Shown here piece by piece: positions 1 to 19,764 of a DNA stretch of 64,000 bases. Made by a program: the position numbers and the translations under genes. The stretch covers positions 34,458,337 to 34,522,336 of the forward strand of contig CM060069.1 of NCBI GenBank assembly GCA_030533445.1, given 5' to 3'. Each line of letters opens with the position of its first letter. Within the stretch, counting starts at the first letter, position 1. The DNA comes from Cyprinodon diabolis. Lineage: Eukaryota; Chordata; Actinopteri; Cyprinodontiformes; Cyprinodontidae. The notes under the pieces were generated by a model. That model did not search any database, had not been told where the DNA came from, and saw nothing but the letters and a program-made list of their open reading frames with translations.

Positions 1-480
1 GGTTCTGATCATCTTCCCTCTCTTTGAGACCATGCGACCGCACTTGTCCAGTCCGAATGACATCCCAATGTCGTTGCTGTAGATCCTGGTAGTGTGGATC
101 AGTGAGTCGATGTCTCGCTCACTCCTGGCATACAGCTTGATGTCATCCATGTAGAGTAGGTGACTGATTATTGTTCCGCTTCGGAATTGGTATCCGTAGC
201 CAGTCTTTGTGATGATCTGGCTGAGGGGGTTCAGGCCTATGCAGAACAGCAGCGGGGATAGTGCATCACCCTGGTATATGCCGCACTTGATGGTGACTTG
301 TGCTATTGGCTTTGCATTGTCTTCCAGACTTGTTTTCCACAGCTTCATTGAGTTCTTGATGAAGGCTATTAGAGTCCTGTTGATCTTGTACATTTCTAAG
401 CATTCCAGTATCCATGTATGTGGCATTGAGTCATAGGCTTTCTTATAGTCAATCCAGGCAGTGCACAGATTTGTCAGGAG
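1..480 (-). mobile_element. Non-LTR retrotransposon (LINE) reverse transcriptase fragment, palm domain
   Basis: On the minus strand 160 codons read without a stop from about 480 down to the window edge. Motifs occur in the order expected for a LINE reverse transcriptase: AWIDYKKAYD (first catalytic Asp region), then GDALSPLLFC, then the YMDD box at 142-153 followed by IKLYA, and a downstream block ending near the edge. In such elements the enzyme copies the RNA into DNA at a nicked target. Only the palm is inside the window; the C-terminal part lies to the left. The N-terminal part is absent, because sequence beyond ~480 is unlike the element and the Tc1 copy starts at ~520. The clade is not certain; an R2/R4-like group is a guess. 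It looks like a 5'-truncated copy. Confidence 0.85.
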
Positions 481-519
481 AATAAACCAGGTGTTCTCCA
501 CCAACCCATCCAAAGTGTA

Positions 520-7925
<7,406 letters not shown>

Positions 7926-9003
7926 AGCTGAGGTGGTCATCATCATTATCTTAGTCCCCCACTCCATTGTTGACCAGGTCACAGGGGGCAAGAATCATGG
8001 CCTGAAACTTGAAGGGGCTGATTCTCATCCCAGCCGATTTACTCCTTGTAAACTCCCAAGAACCCTTGAGAAGCTTGCAGAGGGTGTAGAGCTGGCCCAC
8101 TGTTCCACCCCACTGCTCCTCCTGAAGCAGAGGTTTGACCATCAGCCAGACTCTCCTCTCCAGCACCCTGACAGGGGCTTATGGTTTAAGGGGAGGCTGA
8201 GAAGTGTGAATTCCTATAGTTGGAACACACAACCAGTCCCCATTCTTATGCAGGGGAACCACCACCCCAGTCCTCCAATCCAGGGGCACAATCCTGGACA
8301 TCCAAGGGATGTTGAAGAGGTATGTCAGCAAAAACAGCCCGACAACATCCAAAACTCTTGCCACTGTGGATTTTTTTTTACCACATCTGAGGACTTCAGC
8401 CTGATAGATGAACAAATGCCCGAGCATTCCTTACCTTTTTCCGCCACAGAAGGGTTAGCCGCATTGGGAAGATCCACAAAGTATTCCTTGTCCATTGTCC
8501 ACTGTCAGCAGCTCCCCATCCCCCCTGAAAACAGTTTTAGCAAAACACTGCTTTTCCCTCTAGAGGCACCAGATGGTTTGCTATAATTGTTTTGAGGCCA
8601 AGTGATAGGCTCTCTCCATGGCCTCTCAAAACTCCTCCCAGGCCTGAGTTTTTGACTTTGCAACCACCCAGGCAGCAGCAAGCTTGGCCTCACGATACCT
8701 GCTTGCTCCCTCAGATGTCTCACATGTCAACCAGGTTCGATAAGACTCAGGTTGACAGCATTCCTTACTGCCAGTGTCCACCACCAAGTTTGGGGAATGC
8801 TGCCATGACAGGCACCACAGACCTTACGGCCAGAGCTACAGGTGGCCGAATCAACAACAGAGGCAGAACACGTCCCACTCCAGCCTCCCCCAGAATCTAG
8901 GACAGGCTCTCCCAGAGGTGGGAGTTGAACATGTCCTGACAGAGGGCTCCAACAGACATTCCCAGCAAACCCTCACTATGCACTTCAGTCTGTTGAGTCT
9001 GTC
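7926..9003 (-). mobile_element. Rex3-type (RTE clade) LINE fragment, decayed
   Basis: Read on the minus strand this is the reverse-transcriptase region of the common fish LINE Rex3. The key match is at about 8,260-8,282, where ACCACCACCCCAGTCCTCCA corresponds to the conserved block used to detect Rex3 in fishes. Neighbouring blocks also follow the family order as I remember it: the GGGGCTGATTCTCATCCCAG stretch near 8,015, CAGCAGCTCCCCATCCC near 8,510, and CAGGCACCACAGACCTTACG near 8,808. No long minus-strand frame survives, and several segments are shorter than the family sequence, so this is a dead copy with internal deletions. The plus-strand open frames across it are antisense noise. A RepeatMasker run would give the exact span. 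Confidence 0.85.
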
Positions 9004-11986
9004 TGTCTACTTTTGATGAGGTTCAGTCTAAAATTTACACAGTCAGTAATGATTTAATGCTGAGATTAATGGACCTTTACAAAATAACTGGTTTTGGTGG
9101 ACACTAAACTGTCTTTAAACACATAATTTACAACAGATTTTTTTTTCAGTTCATCAAAAATACTGAATACTGTAAATTACCAGATAAACTACATCTAGTG
9201 AAGTAAAATTATGAAATTTCAAAAAAACGACTGAAAAGTAGGATTATTATCTCCCTCTCAACCTCTAAAACTCTAAAGATAGTATAGCAGAATATGGAAC
9301 CGATTATTTCATATTAAGTTACACCCTAAAAGTATTCACACCTCTTGAAAATTACAATTACTTTGTATTAACTACAAAGTGTCTTTTTGATAGTAAATAT
9401 CAAATGTCAGATATGTCTTAAAAATAATAACACCAACACTATTTTTATCTATTTTCTATATGAACCGGAGTATCAAGAATTATTACCAGACTTCTAGAAA
9501 GTTAGAGGAAAAGTTTTTTTTTTCTTTTGATTACTGTCCAGCTTCTGGCTTGTCTTCCCTCGTATTTAATGATTTTATTTTAGTAATGAGCTCTGAGTCT
9601 TTGAGATAGGAAGGCATCAAAGAATCACCATCATCTTCAGCTCTTTTCAAAAGTTTTCTATCACAGTATCCTCAGGGCCCAGAATCCTGTACACGTTAAA
9701 TCTCTCTCTACTCTACCAAAACCGGTTTGAGTGATTGGACAGCTTTTTTAACTTGCTTTGAGTGCTGTTTAGGCTTGTTAATTGACCATTCAGTGAAGTC
9801 AAGTGTGATGGCTCTGAGAACACCGGGAACAAACAGGACAATGAATCCTGAGGGCCAGGTGCATTGGTTCCTTTCTGTCACAAGACACATCAATTTTAAC
9901 TTTATTAATTACCTTAATTAGCACAGTTAGCAGAGGTTGTGAGGTTAAAGTCAATAAGTACAACATTGTGCTGTGCTGACTATCTTAGCAAGTGTTCACA
10001 AGTCTAGTTAAGTATAAGTATATATATTTATCTTTGTAAGTGAAAAAATGTTTACAAGGAAAGGCTTTTCACCCAGATTTGCCCAAAGGACCCAATTTTT
10101 TATTGTAATTATACTAAAGGGTTAAAATGATTAAAACCTTAAAGTGCTCCTAGAGATCCACAACATTATTTTCTGCAAATAAGATTATCTCACTTCAAAA
10201 TATATAAAAAGTGTTTTTACACACCTCCAAACAGGGGTACAAAGCTAAAGCCGCAGGTGATTTTGTTTCTTCTGTTGCCATTTAACCTTTCTATTTCTAA
10301 TTATTAAAAGCATAATTCTTCAACGGTTATGTATGGGTTCTATTGTTTAAATTGGATAAAACTGAGGATAAGAATGGCATTTCAAAGAGCCTAGATCAGT
10401 GTTTCTTAGGTCCAGAGTTTCAAGAAAAAATCTTTTGAGTCCCCGCATGACACTGTGAATGTAGTTACTGAGATAATAAATGGGACTTGTTTTGGTCCTG
10501 TTATGTTTGGAGTGAACTTTCTTAGCAGGCAGAGCAAGAGGAATTACCTTTTATAAAATCCTAATTGAAGTAATGTGTGAATAAGCAGTAGAATGCTGGA
10601 GATGTTGATTGTGATAAATACCCTCTGCTTCAAAGCTAAACTGAAGGTAAAGTTTGCCAAGAGCTCAGGTAGCCCCACTGTGTTTTATTATTCCAAAGAC
10701 AATGGAAAAACACTGAACCAATACTTTCACTTTGTAATGGGCCTCAAAAACAGTATGCTTTACAGCCCGTCTCCTTAACAGAAAGGGACCGGGAGCCAAG
10801 CATTTGATGAGACTCAGAGCAATACACCCAAGCAGTCACTTTGACAATTCATTCCCTTAAAGCCAACAGTTATGTTTCCATTTATGTAGGGGAAAGACTA
10901 TCATCTTTGACATTTGAACAGTAATTCCAGTGGAATAGCTTGTCTGTTCGCATCAAGGGCAGAAATGAAGTGACTTTTTTGTAAAAAGCAATGTGCTTTA
11001 ATTTGACAATCCCATACAGGTCTCAAAAGTAGAACAGAGTCAGAAATGTCAGTTTCACTCCTTTATGGGCCCCAGAAATATCTCAATAGTAGCTTTATTA
11101 CTTTTCTGAATGGAAGGTTTTGTATGGTATATTGCGACTGACATTAAACCATTATCAACTTATTAATTTTCTGTCATTATTTAAATATATATTAATACTG
11201 GGGCGGAAAATCTACATATCACTGTTTTTTGCACATTTTGGAACAAAATTATGAAACTCATTCAAAATTATCCTTTATACAATTATAAGAGCTAAACCTG
11301 GACAAACCTGTGTTTACAAACCTCACCTTATTGAAAGATCTTCTTTCCGGAGATGGGGTATTTGCTACAGGAAAACAGATATAGGCAAAAAGAGTGGTAG
11401 TTACTTATACTGAAGTGTTCTGGCACAGGAGCAGCAACAAAAAAGGGAACATGACAGTAAATTGACTATTAGTGAAGTTTATTGAAAAAAAAAATAAAAG
11501 TAATTTGTGCAAAAATGGATGCTTGAAAATGTCTCTCTCGAGTTGGTGCCTGGTGTGGAGAAGTTCGGGAATTGAAACACGTTGAAACAGAAGCTGAGTC
11601 TGGAAGGGAAACCCTCATTCTAGGACAAAATCTGTCACACCTCTGCATGCCCCTTCTTTTTATGTAAACTAATTGACTGAAAACAGCTATGGAGGAGAGC
11701 AGAAGCAGAAACAAGTCACTGCAGTCACTGAGGGAATCCTCTGAATTCCACAAATAAACAAGGAACATGGAGGTAATTACACAACCAGACTATAGCACTA
11801 TCAAGAAGTATAGAGGAGGTGACCTCACAACAATGACATCCTATAAGGTTATATACTAAGGGAAGAGAGGAAAATGCCACTGGATGAAAGAGAGTTAATA
11901 AGGGCATTGAGCCAGTTATGGGGGACAGGGAGACTGAGGTGAGGTGAAGAGTCAAAAGAAGCTGAATTTAAAAAGAAACTCAAACC

Positions 11987-12017
<31 letters not shown>

Positions 12018-14566
12018 AAGCCCAGCGCTGATCTAAGAAAAAAATCTAGATGCACAATGTGCAAAAAAATAAGCTAAGAACATAAAAAGCAACTCCTGAA
12101 TTCCATCATAAAAGTACAAAAAACAGAGCATGCATTGCACAAATGTGCATGATTGTACCATTCATCATGCAGCAATCATTCATACTCATTGTTTGCACCT
12201 CTGCATTAAACATTAATTTCAACATGTGAACATGAATAGTCTGGTTAAAAAACAGAAAGCAAATAGTAAGAACATGATGGAGTTATGGTAGGTGTTAGTG
12301 GGGAATAGGTGTCAAGTCTAGGGAGGCTTTTGTTTATCAGATGAACCTCTTAGTTTGTGCTAATATGTTAAACTGACAATTTATGATGACTTGAGAAGAA
12401 CAGAACACCGGCTTTACAAAATAAAATAAAAAACAGGGTAAGGATTTTTGAGGAGAATTGATTTTTCCAATGAGATTTTTTTGCAAATTACATCAGATTT
12501 AAATATAAGATTCAATTCTTTTGCATATGGAACCCTTTAGCATTGTAGGCTTCACGTGCTTAAAAGGAAATTAAATCAAATTTCTTACCAAGGTGCACTA
12601 AAAATACTCCTGTGTGCTCAGGGTGAACTGTGGATGGGAGGCAGCACCACTTTTGATAGGCACCACCTTATCATTAATAAATGAACGTTGACAGCATGCA
12701 ATCATGTTAATTAGTTATAATTAATTAAACAATGTAATATATTTTTAAATTCAGCATTTTTTAAATTACACATTTTTCATCTAAATTATTCCCCTGCCCT
12801 TTATGATTTGCAACCCCAGCCCTATAATTATAATTCAGTTATTGATTTAATCATTGTTCTTTTTGTTTTTTTAATCATTGTTTTCTTAACCTTGATTAAT
12901 TTACAGTACAGTAACAAGTGGTTTATGCAGGTTTATGCAGTCATAGAAAATATACGTTGAAAATGTTTTGTCTATTTCATTCTATTTCTCAAGGAAAAGG
13001 GAAACGCAATGCAATGAGAGGCAAGTTTACCTCTTACTTTGTTAAGGGAGCCTCATTATTTTACTATAGAAATAAATCAGACTCTTTATGCATAACAGTG
13101 ACAAATCATGATGGAGTTTGCACTGCTTCAGTAATTCCCTCGATGGAATTGTATCTACATTAAAATAATCTGTATACGTTAAATCAGTGATAGACAAGTA
13201 AGTTGATTTTCCAGCGGTTTCTAAATAAAACACAGGAAGAAGAGAAGAGATTTTAATGATTAACAGTTGATCTGTACAGTAGCTCTCTGAAAACCCAGAC
13301 AGAGTTTCTGTTGATAATACTTTTTTATAACATCAAACATTTTTAGATAGAACATGTCTGAGCCCCACATTCCTCTTATTGGCAGGGGATTATTTCAGAA
13401 TGAAAAAAGGGAACCTGATCCAACTATTTGCCACTAGATTTTCCTTTTTATAAGGTCACATTGCGAGCTTGACCAGTCTTGGTGGGCTGATTAAGCTTGT
13501 CTTGTAACAAGTTTTGTAACAAAGTATCCAAGTGGTCTTGCACACCTCTGGCTTGTATGTTTTCTTTGTGTCTTTCTTAGATGTGTTTACAAGAACAATA
13601 GGGACAAATGGTCCCATGAATGAACAGAGGGATTTTTATTTTTATTTCAGAGTCGTTTAGGGGTGATGTAGCTGATTCTGTGACGATAGACTGGCAGCTG
13701 TGAGGCTGCATGACCGGCTGGGTCCAGATTTACAGGTTCAGCCTGCAGTCTCCAAATCTTCATTCTCCATAACCACCCCCCAGATGTTATTACAGGAATC
13801 ATTTAGACACTGGCCTTACTGAACACCTGCCTTTGTGTTCACCAAATTGCAGCATTTGTGTATCAGCATACAGTAAGCATGCAAGCTTTAAGGTTTTCAT
13901 GCATTCCAGTCTGCAGCCTTGGTCAACAAAGTGCAAAAATAATTTGCTGTTTGTAACATTAGGCCATTTTGTCTTTTTATCTTGCCAGTTTATTATTGTA
14001 GCAGAGTGAGGAATTGATAAACACACTTCTTTTATGAGAGATAAATGAGAATATTAGAGCAAATGCTATCCAATGTATGTAAACACTTCAAGTGTAAATG
14101 AGTAGTAGAAATGGCTTGATGGAGGGAGTAAACTGAAATGCTGCTTTTATTCAAAAAGAGGGGGGAGGGGCTCATTTAGGATTATGAACAATAGAATGTA
14201 GCAGAACAATTCCTGGTAAAAAAATAAATAAAATAAAAGATACCACTGTCACAATGTCTACATGAGAGATGTTAATGTAGGTAACAGGAATGACGAACAG
14301 AAAAAAAGCTTTACAATTTATGGGACAGATGAATACACCGTATACAAATAATTCAATAAATACATTAAGAAATTGTAGACCTAAAAGAAATGGCTTCCAA
14401 AACATTTTCCCTGCATAAAATAGAGATGTTCCGTTCATGCATGCTTCAGCCAAATGCCTTTAGTCATTAGGTATCGTTTATCACTGTGCCTTGAGGTTTG
14501 TAACAGGCTGAAGGCATCTCTTGCACAATTGTGAGTTGTACACCAAAGCTGATTGGCCTCCTCTGA
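9004..14566. other. AT-rich gene-free stretch
   Basis: No gene or clear mobile element was recognised. It contains one poly-G tract (annotated separately), short AT-rich runs and a few small open frames without domain motifs. Confidence 0.55.
11989..12017. repeat. Poly-G tract of 29 bases
   Basis: A run of 29 consecutive G on the plus strand (poly-C on the minus strand) stands in AT-rich DNA. It could fold as a G-quadruplex. Length may be unreliable because such runs are hard to sequence and assemble. Confidence 0.95.
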
Positions 14567-15005
14567 GTGAGAGGACATATTAATGTGATGACATTGATCT
14601 ATAAAACTCTACTTGGCTTGAATCAATCTTACTTAAATTATCTCCTAAAAAGATCTAACACTATCCATTCTCTTAGCTCCAAGAAAATATTTCTAATGCA
14701 TGTTAAACACGCTGGGACAGAGAAAAAGAAACAAGCAATCAGGGGCTCCTGCAGCATGGAATAATCTCCAGTTTGAACTCAGGATATCAGATCTTATTCC
14801 TTTGAAATAATTTCAAACCATTTAAGAACAAGCAAAATGACTAATAATCAGTGCCAATGTTCTTAAATGGTTTTGATTACTTTAATATTTCCATTGTCTT
14901 TCAAATGTCCTTGACTGTGTAGTTATTTTTATGTGTGTTGCAGATTTTTTCGCCCCTGCCCCCCCTGCAAGCATGATCTAGATCTCAATGGGGTTTTAAT
15001 CCAGT
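14567..15005 (+). mobile_element. LINE 3' end: C-terminal tail of the ORF2 protein plus 3' UTR
   Basis: The plus strand encodes LIYKTLLGLNQSYLNYLLKR and then a LRSS-like segment (SLSSKKIFL). This resembles the conserved tail that follows the reverse transcriptase in many fish LINEs, where it usually reads like tYKsLhGLaPsYLsdLL. The frame is broken after about 65 codons. At 14,975-14,990 comes GATCTAGATCTCAATGGGGT, which resembles the 3' ends of fish LINEs that carry a ctcaatgggattt signature. It is a short, decayed 3' fragment and the LINE clade is uncertain. Confidence 0.65.
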
Positions 15006-15482
15006 TGACTTGAAATTAATCGGAAAAATGTTCTTCCAGGATCAGGGTCAGATTCCAGGAAGACATTGAGGAGGAGAGGTAAGTGGATAAGTAATGGTAT
15101 CTGAAAGACAATATAAATGGCAGAAGAAGTGAAAGTCTTGTGTAGGTGAATTTCCATATTTTAGGTGAGTATACCCACAAAGGCTTAACTTTGGCATGTT
15201 CTGGTGCATGTTTTAGTATAATCATAATTATTGTCCTTGTTTCCAACGGAAGAAAGTGATAACCATAGAACATTGTAGGGGAACAGACAAGTGCCTGATG
15301 ATGGATTGTTAAAAGTCCTGAAAAGCAAACTTAAAGGAGAGGTTAGTTGACCAGTGATGAGATTTGCGATTGGGAACTTTATTATGTCATATTAATCTCC
15401 TTATGTCATATTAATCTCCTTAAATCTCCTTAGAGCAAAATAATCATACTCTCAGGTGTGTTAAACTTTTTTCCGGATGAGG

Positions 15483-16010
15483 TCATGAACCGCTGCCCAA
15501 ACAGAACCCACACATGCGACAAACAGCTGCTTCGGGTGGAGAAAAAAGCTCAATGGGCGTGCCCACTCCTACCCGCAAGCTCTGGATCTCACCATGCACC
15601 TGCAAAGCTGTTCCAATCCCCCAAAAGTTGATCCAGACGCCTGCTCTCTTGAAGATGTTTCTGCTCTCAAGTCGATTTTTCTCCCTGAGCAAAGCAAAAT
15701 GTGCTTTTACAGTTGGGGCAGACAAAAACTCACAGAGGCTCCTACAGACTAAATCACAAAGCATTGCATGCCACTGAGCACTCCTCAAGAAGCTCCGGGA
15801 AGTTCTTAGCAAAAAACAACAAAAATGTTGGCCCCCATCCTTCTGGATGGGACATTTGTCTAAAGGTAAATCCCTGAGAACAAATGTTTGAAAAATTATT
15901 TGACACTTTGTTTTATGAACCAGGATCTGGTTGGGGGTTTCACTTAATAACTGCATCATTATTTTGCCATTTCTACTAATCTCATATCTACAGCACCAAC
16001 AGAAAGTCAA
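15483..16010 (-). other. GC-richer island with a 175-codon open frame, unidentified
   Basis: A 175-codon minus-strand frame runs through a segment clearly richer in GC than its neighbours. The translation has many Cys and no domain I recognise (for example CRMCGFCLG near the C-terminus). A shorter plus-strand frame overlaps it. It could be a piece of an old mobile element, a processed pseudogene or chance. I do not assign a function. Confidence 0.35.
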
Positions 16011-16854
16011 ATGTTATTTAAAGAAGTCAGTCCGCATTAAGAATGAGTTAATGTATTGACTTTCTAATCATAAACAAATATTTATGTTTTGTAGAGCAGT
16101 TTTGCCAATTGAAAGACTTTAATCAGATGTCCACAAGCGGACAGACAGCATTCTTTTGCAATGCTGTCAGCATAAAACCGTCACAAATAGAAAAATAAAT
16201 ATGTATATTTAAGTATATAGGAGTTACCCTTCACTAAATGAGGTCCACATTAAAAGGAGAATGCATGTTTCAGGTTTATAAAAGAAAAAAGTGAAAGCGC
16301 TCCATCTGATCATTACACTATTAAATCATTTTGCTTTACATTTGGCAAACAAAAGATATAAACACAACATGCGTACACAAACCTACACCTGTTACTGCTC
16401 TGCTAGTGCAAGTACTTCAAGATATGTTGCTCTACACGCCATCCCTTCAACAAGCCCTGAGAATTTTTTATCATCCTTCTTCTCCTGAGGTTGCATATAA
16501 AAGGGTCAAGAAAGACAATTGAAGGTTTCAAGGCCTTGTAGAAGGGATGTGAATGTTCAATTGTCTTACATCTCTTGAGGGACTAAAGTCCTGGAAAAGT
16601 AAACTGCTGGTGTAACTGTGTAAAATGCTACACAGTCTCTAAAATGCCCAGGATTTAAGTAACAAAAAAAAGGCTAAAAAATGGTATCTAATGAGGAGAA
16701 ATATATCATCCTGATAAAAATTGGTAAGACCACATGCTCTAGAAGACCTAAATTTGCTACTCCAAAAGTTTCTCCTAGTTAGACGAAATCATGCAATGAG
16801 ATAAGTTAGTGCCCCTAAATTAACACAGACCCACACAGACACACACGCACACCC

Positions 16855-17085
16855 ACAGACATGTTCTCATGAAGATTTTGCAGTGACTTCTATTCAATAA
16901 TATATATCCATTCCTCACCCTGCCAATTTACATTTCGGTACCAAACCTTACCCCCAACCCAACATGAGAAGATGAGGAAATCTTGTTGGTTTCCACAAGG
17001 AACTGTAAGTCCCCACAATGTGGCATATTCTTGGAAATTGGTCTTATACTGTGTCCGCAAGGTAACAGATACACCCACAAACCTG
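16855..17085. repeat. Possible dispersed fish repeat
   Basis: The blocks CAGTGACTTCTATTCAA, ACCTTACCCCCAACCC and GTCCCCACAATGTGGCATAT resemble a dispersed fish repeat that I remember with ttgacttctatt, cttaccc and gtcctcacaatgt blocks in this order. The preceding 16,820-16,860 is a CA-rich run. Identification is from memory and weak. Confidence 0.35.
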
Positions 17086-17936
17086 CAGAGAGCAATTTGG
17101 ATATGATAGATTATAAAAAATACAAATAATGCATTTAAGCAATCAAAATATACAAAGATGCAAGCAGCAATCTTTGACTTTGGGCAGACTACCTTGCTAT
17201 GTTATAGTATATTAGCACACAAGAACAAATTGAGCTGATGATGAATTTGTTGAACAGTAAATAACAAGGACACAACCATTTTTAAAGCAGTCTTTCTTTA
17301 AAATAAATTATTCATACTTGTCCTTTATGTGGAACAACTCTGCCCATCAAGCAACACAACAAATTTCAGTGACACTTAGTTAAAAATTTGCATTTGATCA
17401 AATGCACTTTCCAACTTTCCAACATTTTGTGACATCATCATGATTCTTTTAGTGCTGAAGCGTCACCACCCACAACAGGTTATGGTTTCTTCCGCGAGCA
17501 AGAAAACTACCCTCAACCTGCAGGTTATTACTTCAGCATTTTTTCTTTGTTCACTTCTAATTAACTGAAATTTTGCTTGACTGAATTTCAAAAGGTTATT
17601 GGAGAAAAACAGCTCTGCTTGGCTTTGAATGTCTCATCAGGGCATTATGAGACCGATGGTACACTGGTGTGAAATACAAGACTACATAATTAAGAAGGTA
17701 AAAAATGGATTTATATGAGTGTTATTTTGGACCTATTGAATAGTGGTGTTGCTTTGAATTCATAAATAAAATGAGATGTGAGTTTCAATGGAACTTTACA
17801 TAACCTAAAAGCATATGAAAAGCCAAATCAGTCAGATTTATTATAATGTAACATCACCTATTTAACACTTTAAGCGTTTTACATTTAATTTCAAGAAACT
17901 TAGTTTAAATTTGAAATTTTATGCCAAGCAATTAAT

Positions 17937-17976
17937 GATGATACCTAAAGCAACACTGTGTGCTTTAGGTATCATC
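17937..17976. repeat. Perfect 16-bp inverted repeat
   Basis: Arms GATGATACCTAAAGCA (17,937-17,952) and TGCTTTAGGTATCATC (17,961-17,976) are perfect complements around an 8-base loop. It lies exactly at the left edge of the Harbinger-like fragment, so it may mark a rearranged element end. Confidence 0.95.
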
Positions 17977-18295
17977 TGCTCATGTCTGAGCTACAGAAGG
18001 ACGACCCTTCTTTGTTGTTGCGGGAGAACAAAGCCCTGAACTGTGTCACATAAGGGCAAAAGTACCACTGAAAGCGACCGTCATCTAGACTCAACCTCCG
18101 TAGGACGTGGTTGTATACCCCATACTTCTTGCGTCTCTGGGAATCTGGTGAACCTTTGTTTGGCTTTCTAAAGAAAAAATAAAAATGCCAGTCGCATTCT
18201 AAATCCATGTCTGCCACTATGAGGTTAAACCAACAACCAGCAAACTCTATGATGCAGGAGCCTTCGCTCTCCAGGCGAATTCGCCTGCCGTGCAA
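17972..18295 (-). pseudogene. PIF/Harbinger-like transposase fragment
   Basis: The minus-strand frame contains QRRKKYGVYNHVLRRLSLDD followed by GRFQWYF and a QF-alternating segment (TQFRALFSRN). This resembles the N-terminal part of PIF/Harbinger (HARBI1-like) transposases, where a basic RRR segment, an EYhhLlreLrlDd block, a RFqrYFRM block and a QFd..L block occur in that order. The catalytic DDE part is absent, and the frame ends just after the N-terminal block at the hairpin at 17,937-17,976. The upstream end of the frame has no family likeness. It is a short dead fragment. The identification rests on motif order only, so a profile search is the test. Confidence 0.55.
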
Positions 18296-18689
18296 GATGC
18301 TTTCGCTGGCCAGGCGTATTTCAAGTCAAGCAAAAACAATTGAAACTGCCAAAACGTTTGAAGGTTTCAAATTCGGTCTGAACGCAACTTTAACTTAGGA
18401 CACTGTACAAAAGAACTATAAAAAATACACCATGTACATAATATTAAAAACATTGCAGGTATGCAGTCTTGAACCAATGGGTTTTTAGCGCTTTGGGTCA
18501 AAAGGTAGTTTCCTCTTCATGGTTTCATTCTGAGTCTAAAACTTGGTTAGGGTTAGGGTTAGGTATAAAAAAATAAGTTTTTTTTTATACCTTTTCACTG
18601 GTTTTCTACAATGTATCAGAATCAGCATTAAGCATTAAAGGGTGCAGCGCTTCTTCAGGCTCACAGAGACCTATGTGGCAATCCCAAGG
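18296..18689. other. Unassigned sequence with a short TTAGGG run
   Basis: No gene was seen. Three consecutive telomere-type repeats (TTAGGG, TTAGGG, TTAGG) lie at 18,547-18,563. This is too short to indicate a chromosome end. Confidence 0.6.
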
Positions 18690-18876
18690 TGCAACCATAA
18701 CTCAGCCTTAAGGCAGTTCTCATGATTACATGCACCTTAAGGATTCAGGTGATGTAACTTGAAATATGGAATCAAAAGGGGTCATGACTTACAGTTTACA
18801 GCCTTAAGTTGCAACCATAACTCAGCCTTAAGGCATGGTTAGATGCACCTTAGGGATGCAGGTGATGTAACTTGAA
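18690..18876. repeat. Tandem duplication, ~120-bp period
   Basis: The block GCAACCATAACTCAGCCTTA, then AAGGCA, GATGCACCTTA/ATGCACCTTA and GGTGATGTAACTTGAA occurs at about 18,690-18,763 and again at 18,810-18,876. The second copy ends against the CTAG of the first Helitron-like unit, so the Helitron inserted at or next to the duplication edge. Confidence 0.85.
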
Positions 18877-18885
18877 CTAGAAAAA

Positions 18886-18904
18886 GCTGTTTCGGAGAAA
18901 CAGC
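18886..18904 (-). other. Helitron-type 3' terminal hairpin of copy A
   Basis: GCTGTTTC and GAAACAGC pair perfectly around a 3-base loop, five bases from CTAG. The same hairpin starts copy B (21,762-21,780) and, with one mismatch, copy C (30,582-30,600). In Helitrons such a hairpin marks the termination end. Confidence 0.75.
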
Positions 18905-19764
18905 AAGTGGGAATGCTTTGCTGAATGAAACAAGCTGAAATTACCTGAAGAACATATGAAAATGAGATAGGAAGTCATCAGAAACTTCAAACTGCAGAAA
19001 ACAATTGAATCATCTGAAGATTTTGTAGGGTAGAATCATTTGGCAGTAAAATGGCAGAAACAGACTCATCTTAAAAGCTGCACAGCCAAACCATACATGA
19101 TATCAAAAAATGTCTTGAATGTGGGCGTTACAAGGGTCTTAATATAATGTCTCCCAAGTTTCTAGAAAAATTTCTAAAGAAATTTTGAAGGGGGGGCACC
19201 TACTGCCCAGAAACATTTCAGGCATGTAATGAATTAGAAGCAAACCGAAAATTTTAATTCCTGTCCAGAAAGAGAGCAGAATGAAGCCAAAGTTCACAGC
19301 ATAGGCTGAAAAGTATTAAATTAGCTGAATCAGAAAAAAATTGCAAAGAAAAACTTGAATCTTATCTGGTTGAAGAAAAAGAGGAGTAGCTAAAGGATGG
19401 GAAGTAAAAAGTTGAAGAAGATGGTATTGAATAAGTATCAAAAATTTGAAATCATATGTGGAAATGTCAAGACTTGGCGAAACAATTTGAACCTGTTTAA
19501 CACTGACCATGAGAAGCAGAAGAAGGACAAAGAGAAGCTTATAGAAAGAGAGCTAATACCACTTGAGGAGCTGAATTTACCAAAAAAAACTAACCTGCAT
19601 GTTACGAGCTACTGTGTTGATGGAAGCACCATTGGCAGGCTTAGGCTGCATATTACGAGGTTAGCAGATGCTTTATTACAGTGTAAATCTTAAAGCCTTA
19701 TTAAGAAATGTGCACTGAGGTGTGTGGTCAACAGGCCTTGATAGTGTAATTTGAAGAAATTGGT

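Larger units (their letters stand above)
15006..17936. other. Gene-free stretch with one composition island
   Basis: Nothing was recognised with confidence. At 15,370-15,430 a ~20-base block ending in TTAATCTCCTTA is repeated in tandem. At 15,483-16,010 sits a locally GC-richer island and at 16,855-17,085 a possible old repeat, both listed separately. Confidence 0.55.

Noticed and set aside
11849..12064. Minus-strand frame with a proline run
   Set aside because: The run is the translation of the poly-G/poly-C tract; there is no other coding signal.
18547..18563. Telomere repeat
   Set aside because: Fewer than three full units, inside ordinary sequence on both sides.
19397..19693. 98-codon charged frame inside Helitron copy A
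   Set aside because: Copies B and C do not keep the frame, so it is not a conserved gene of the unit.
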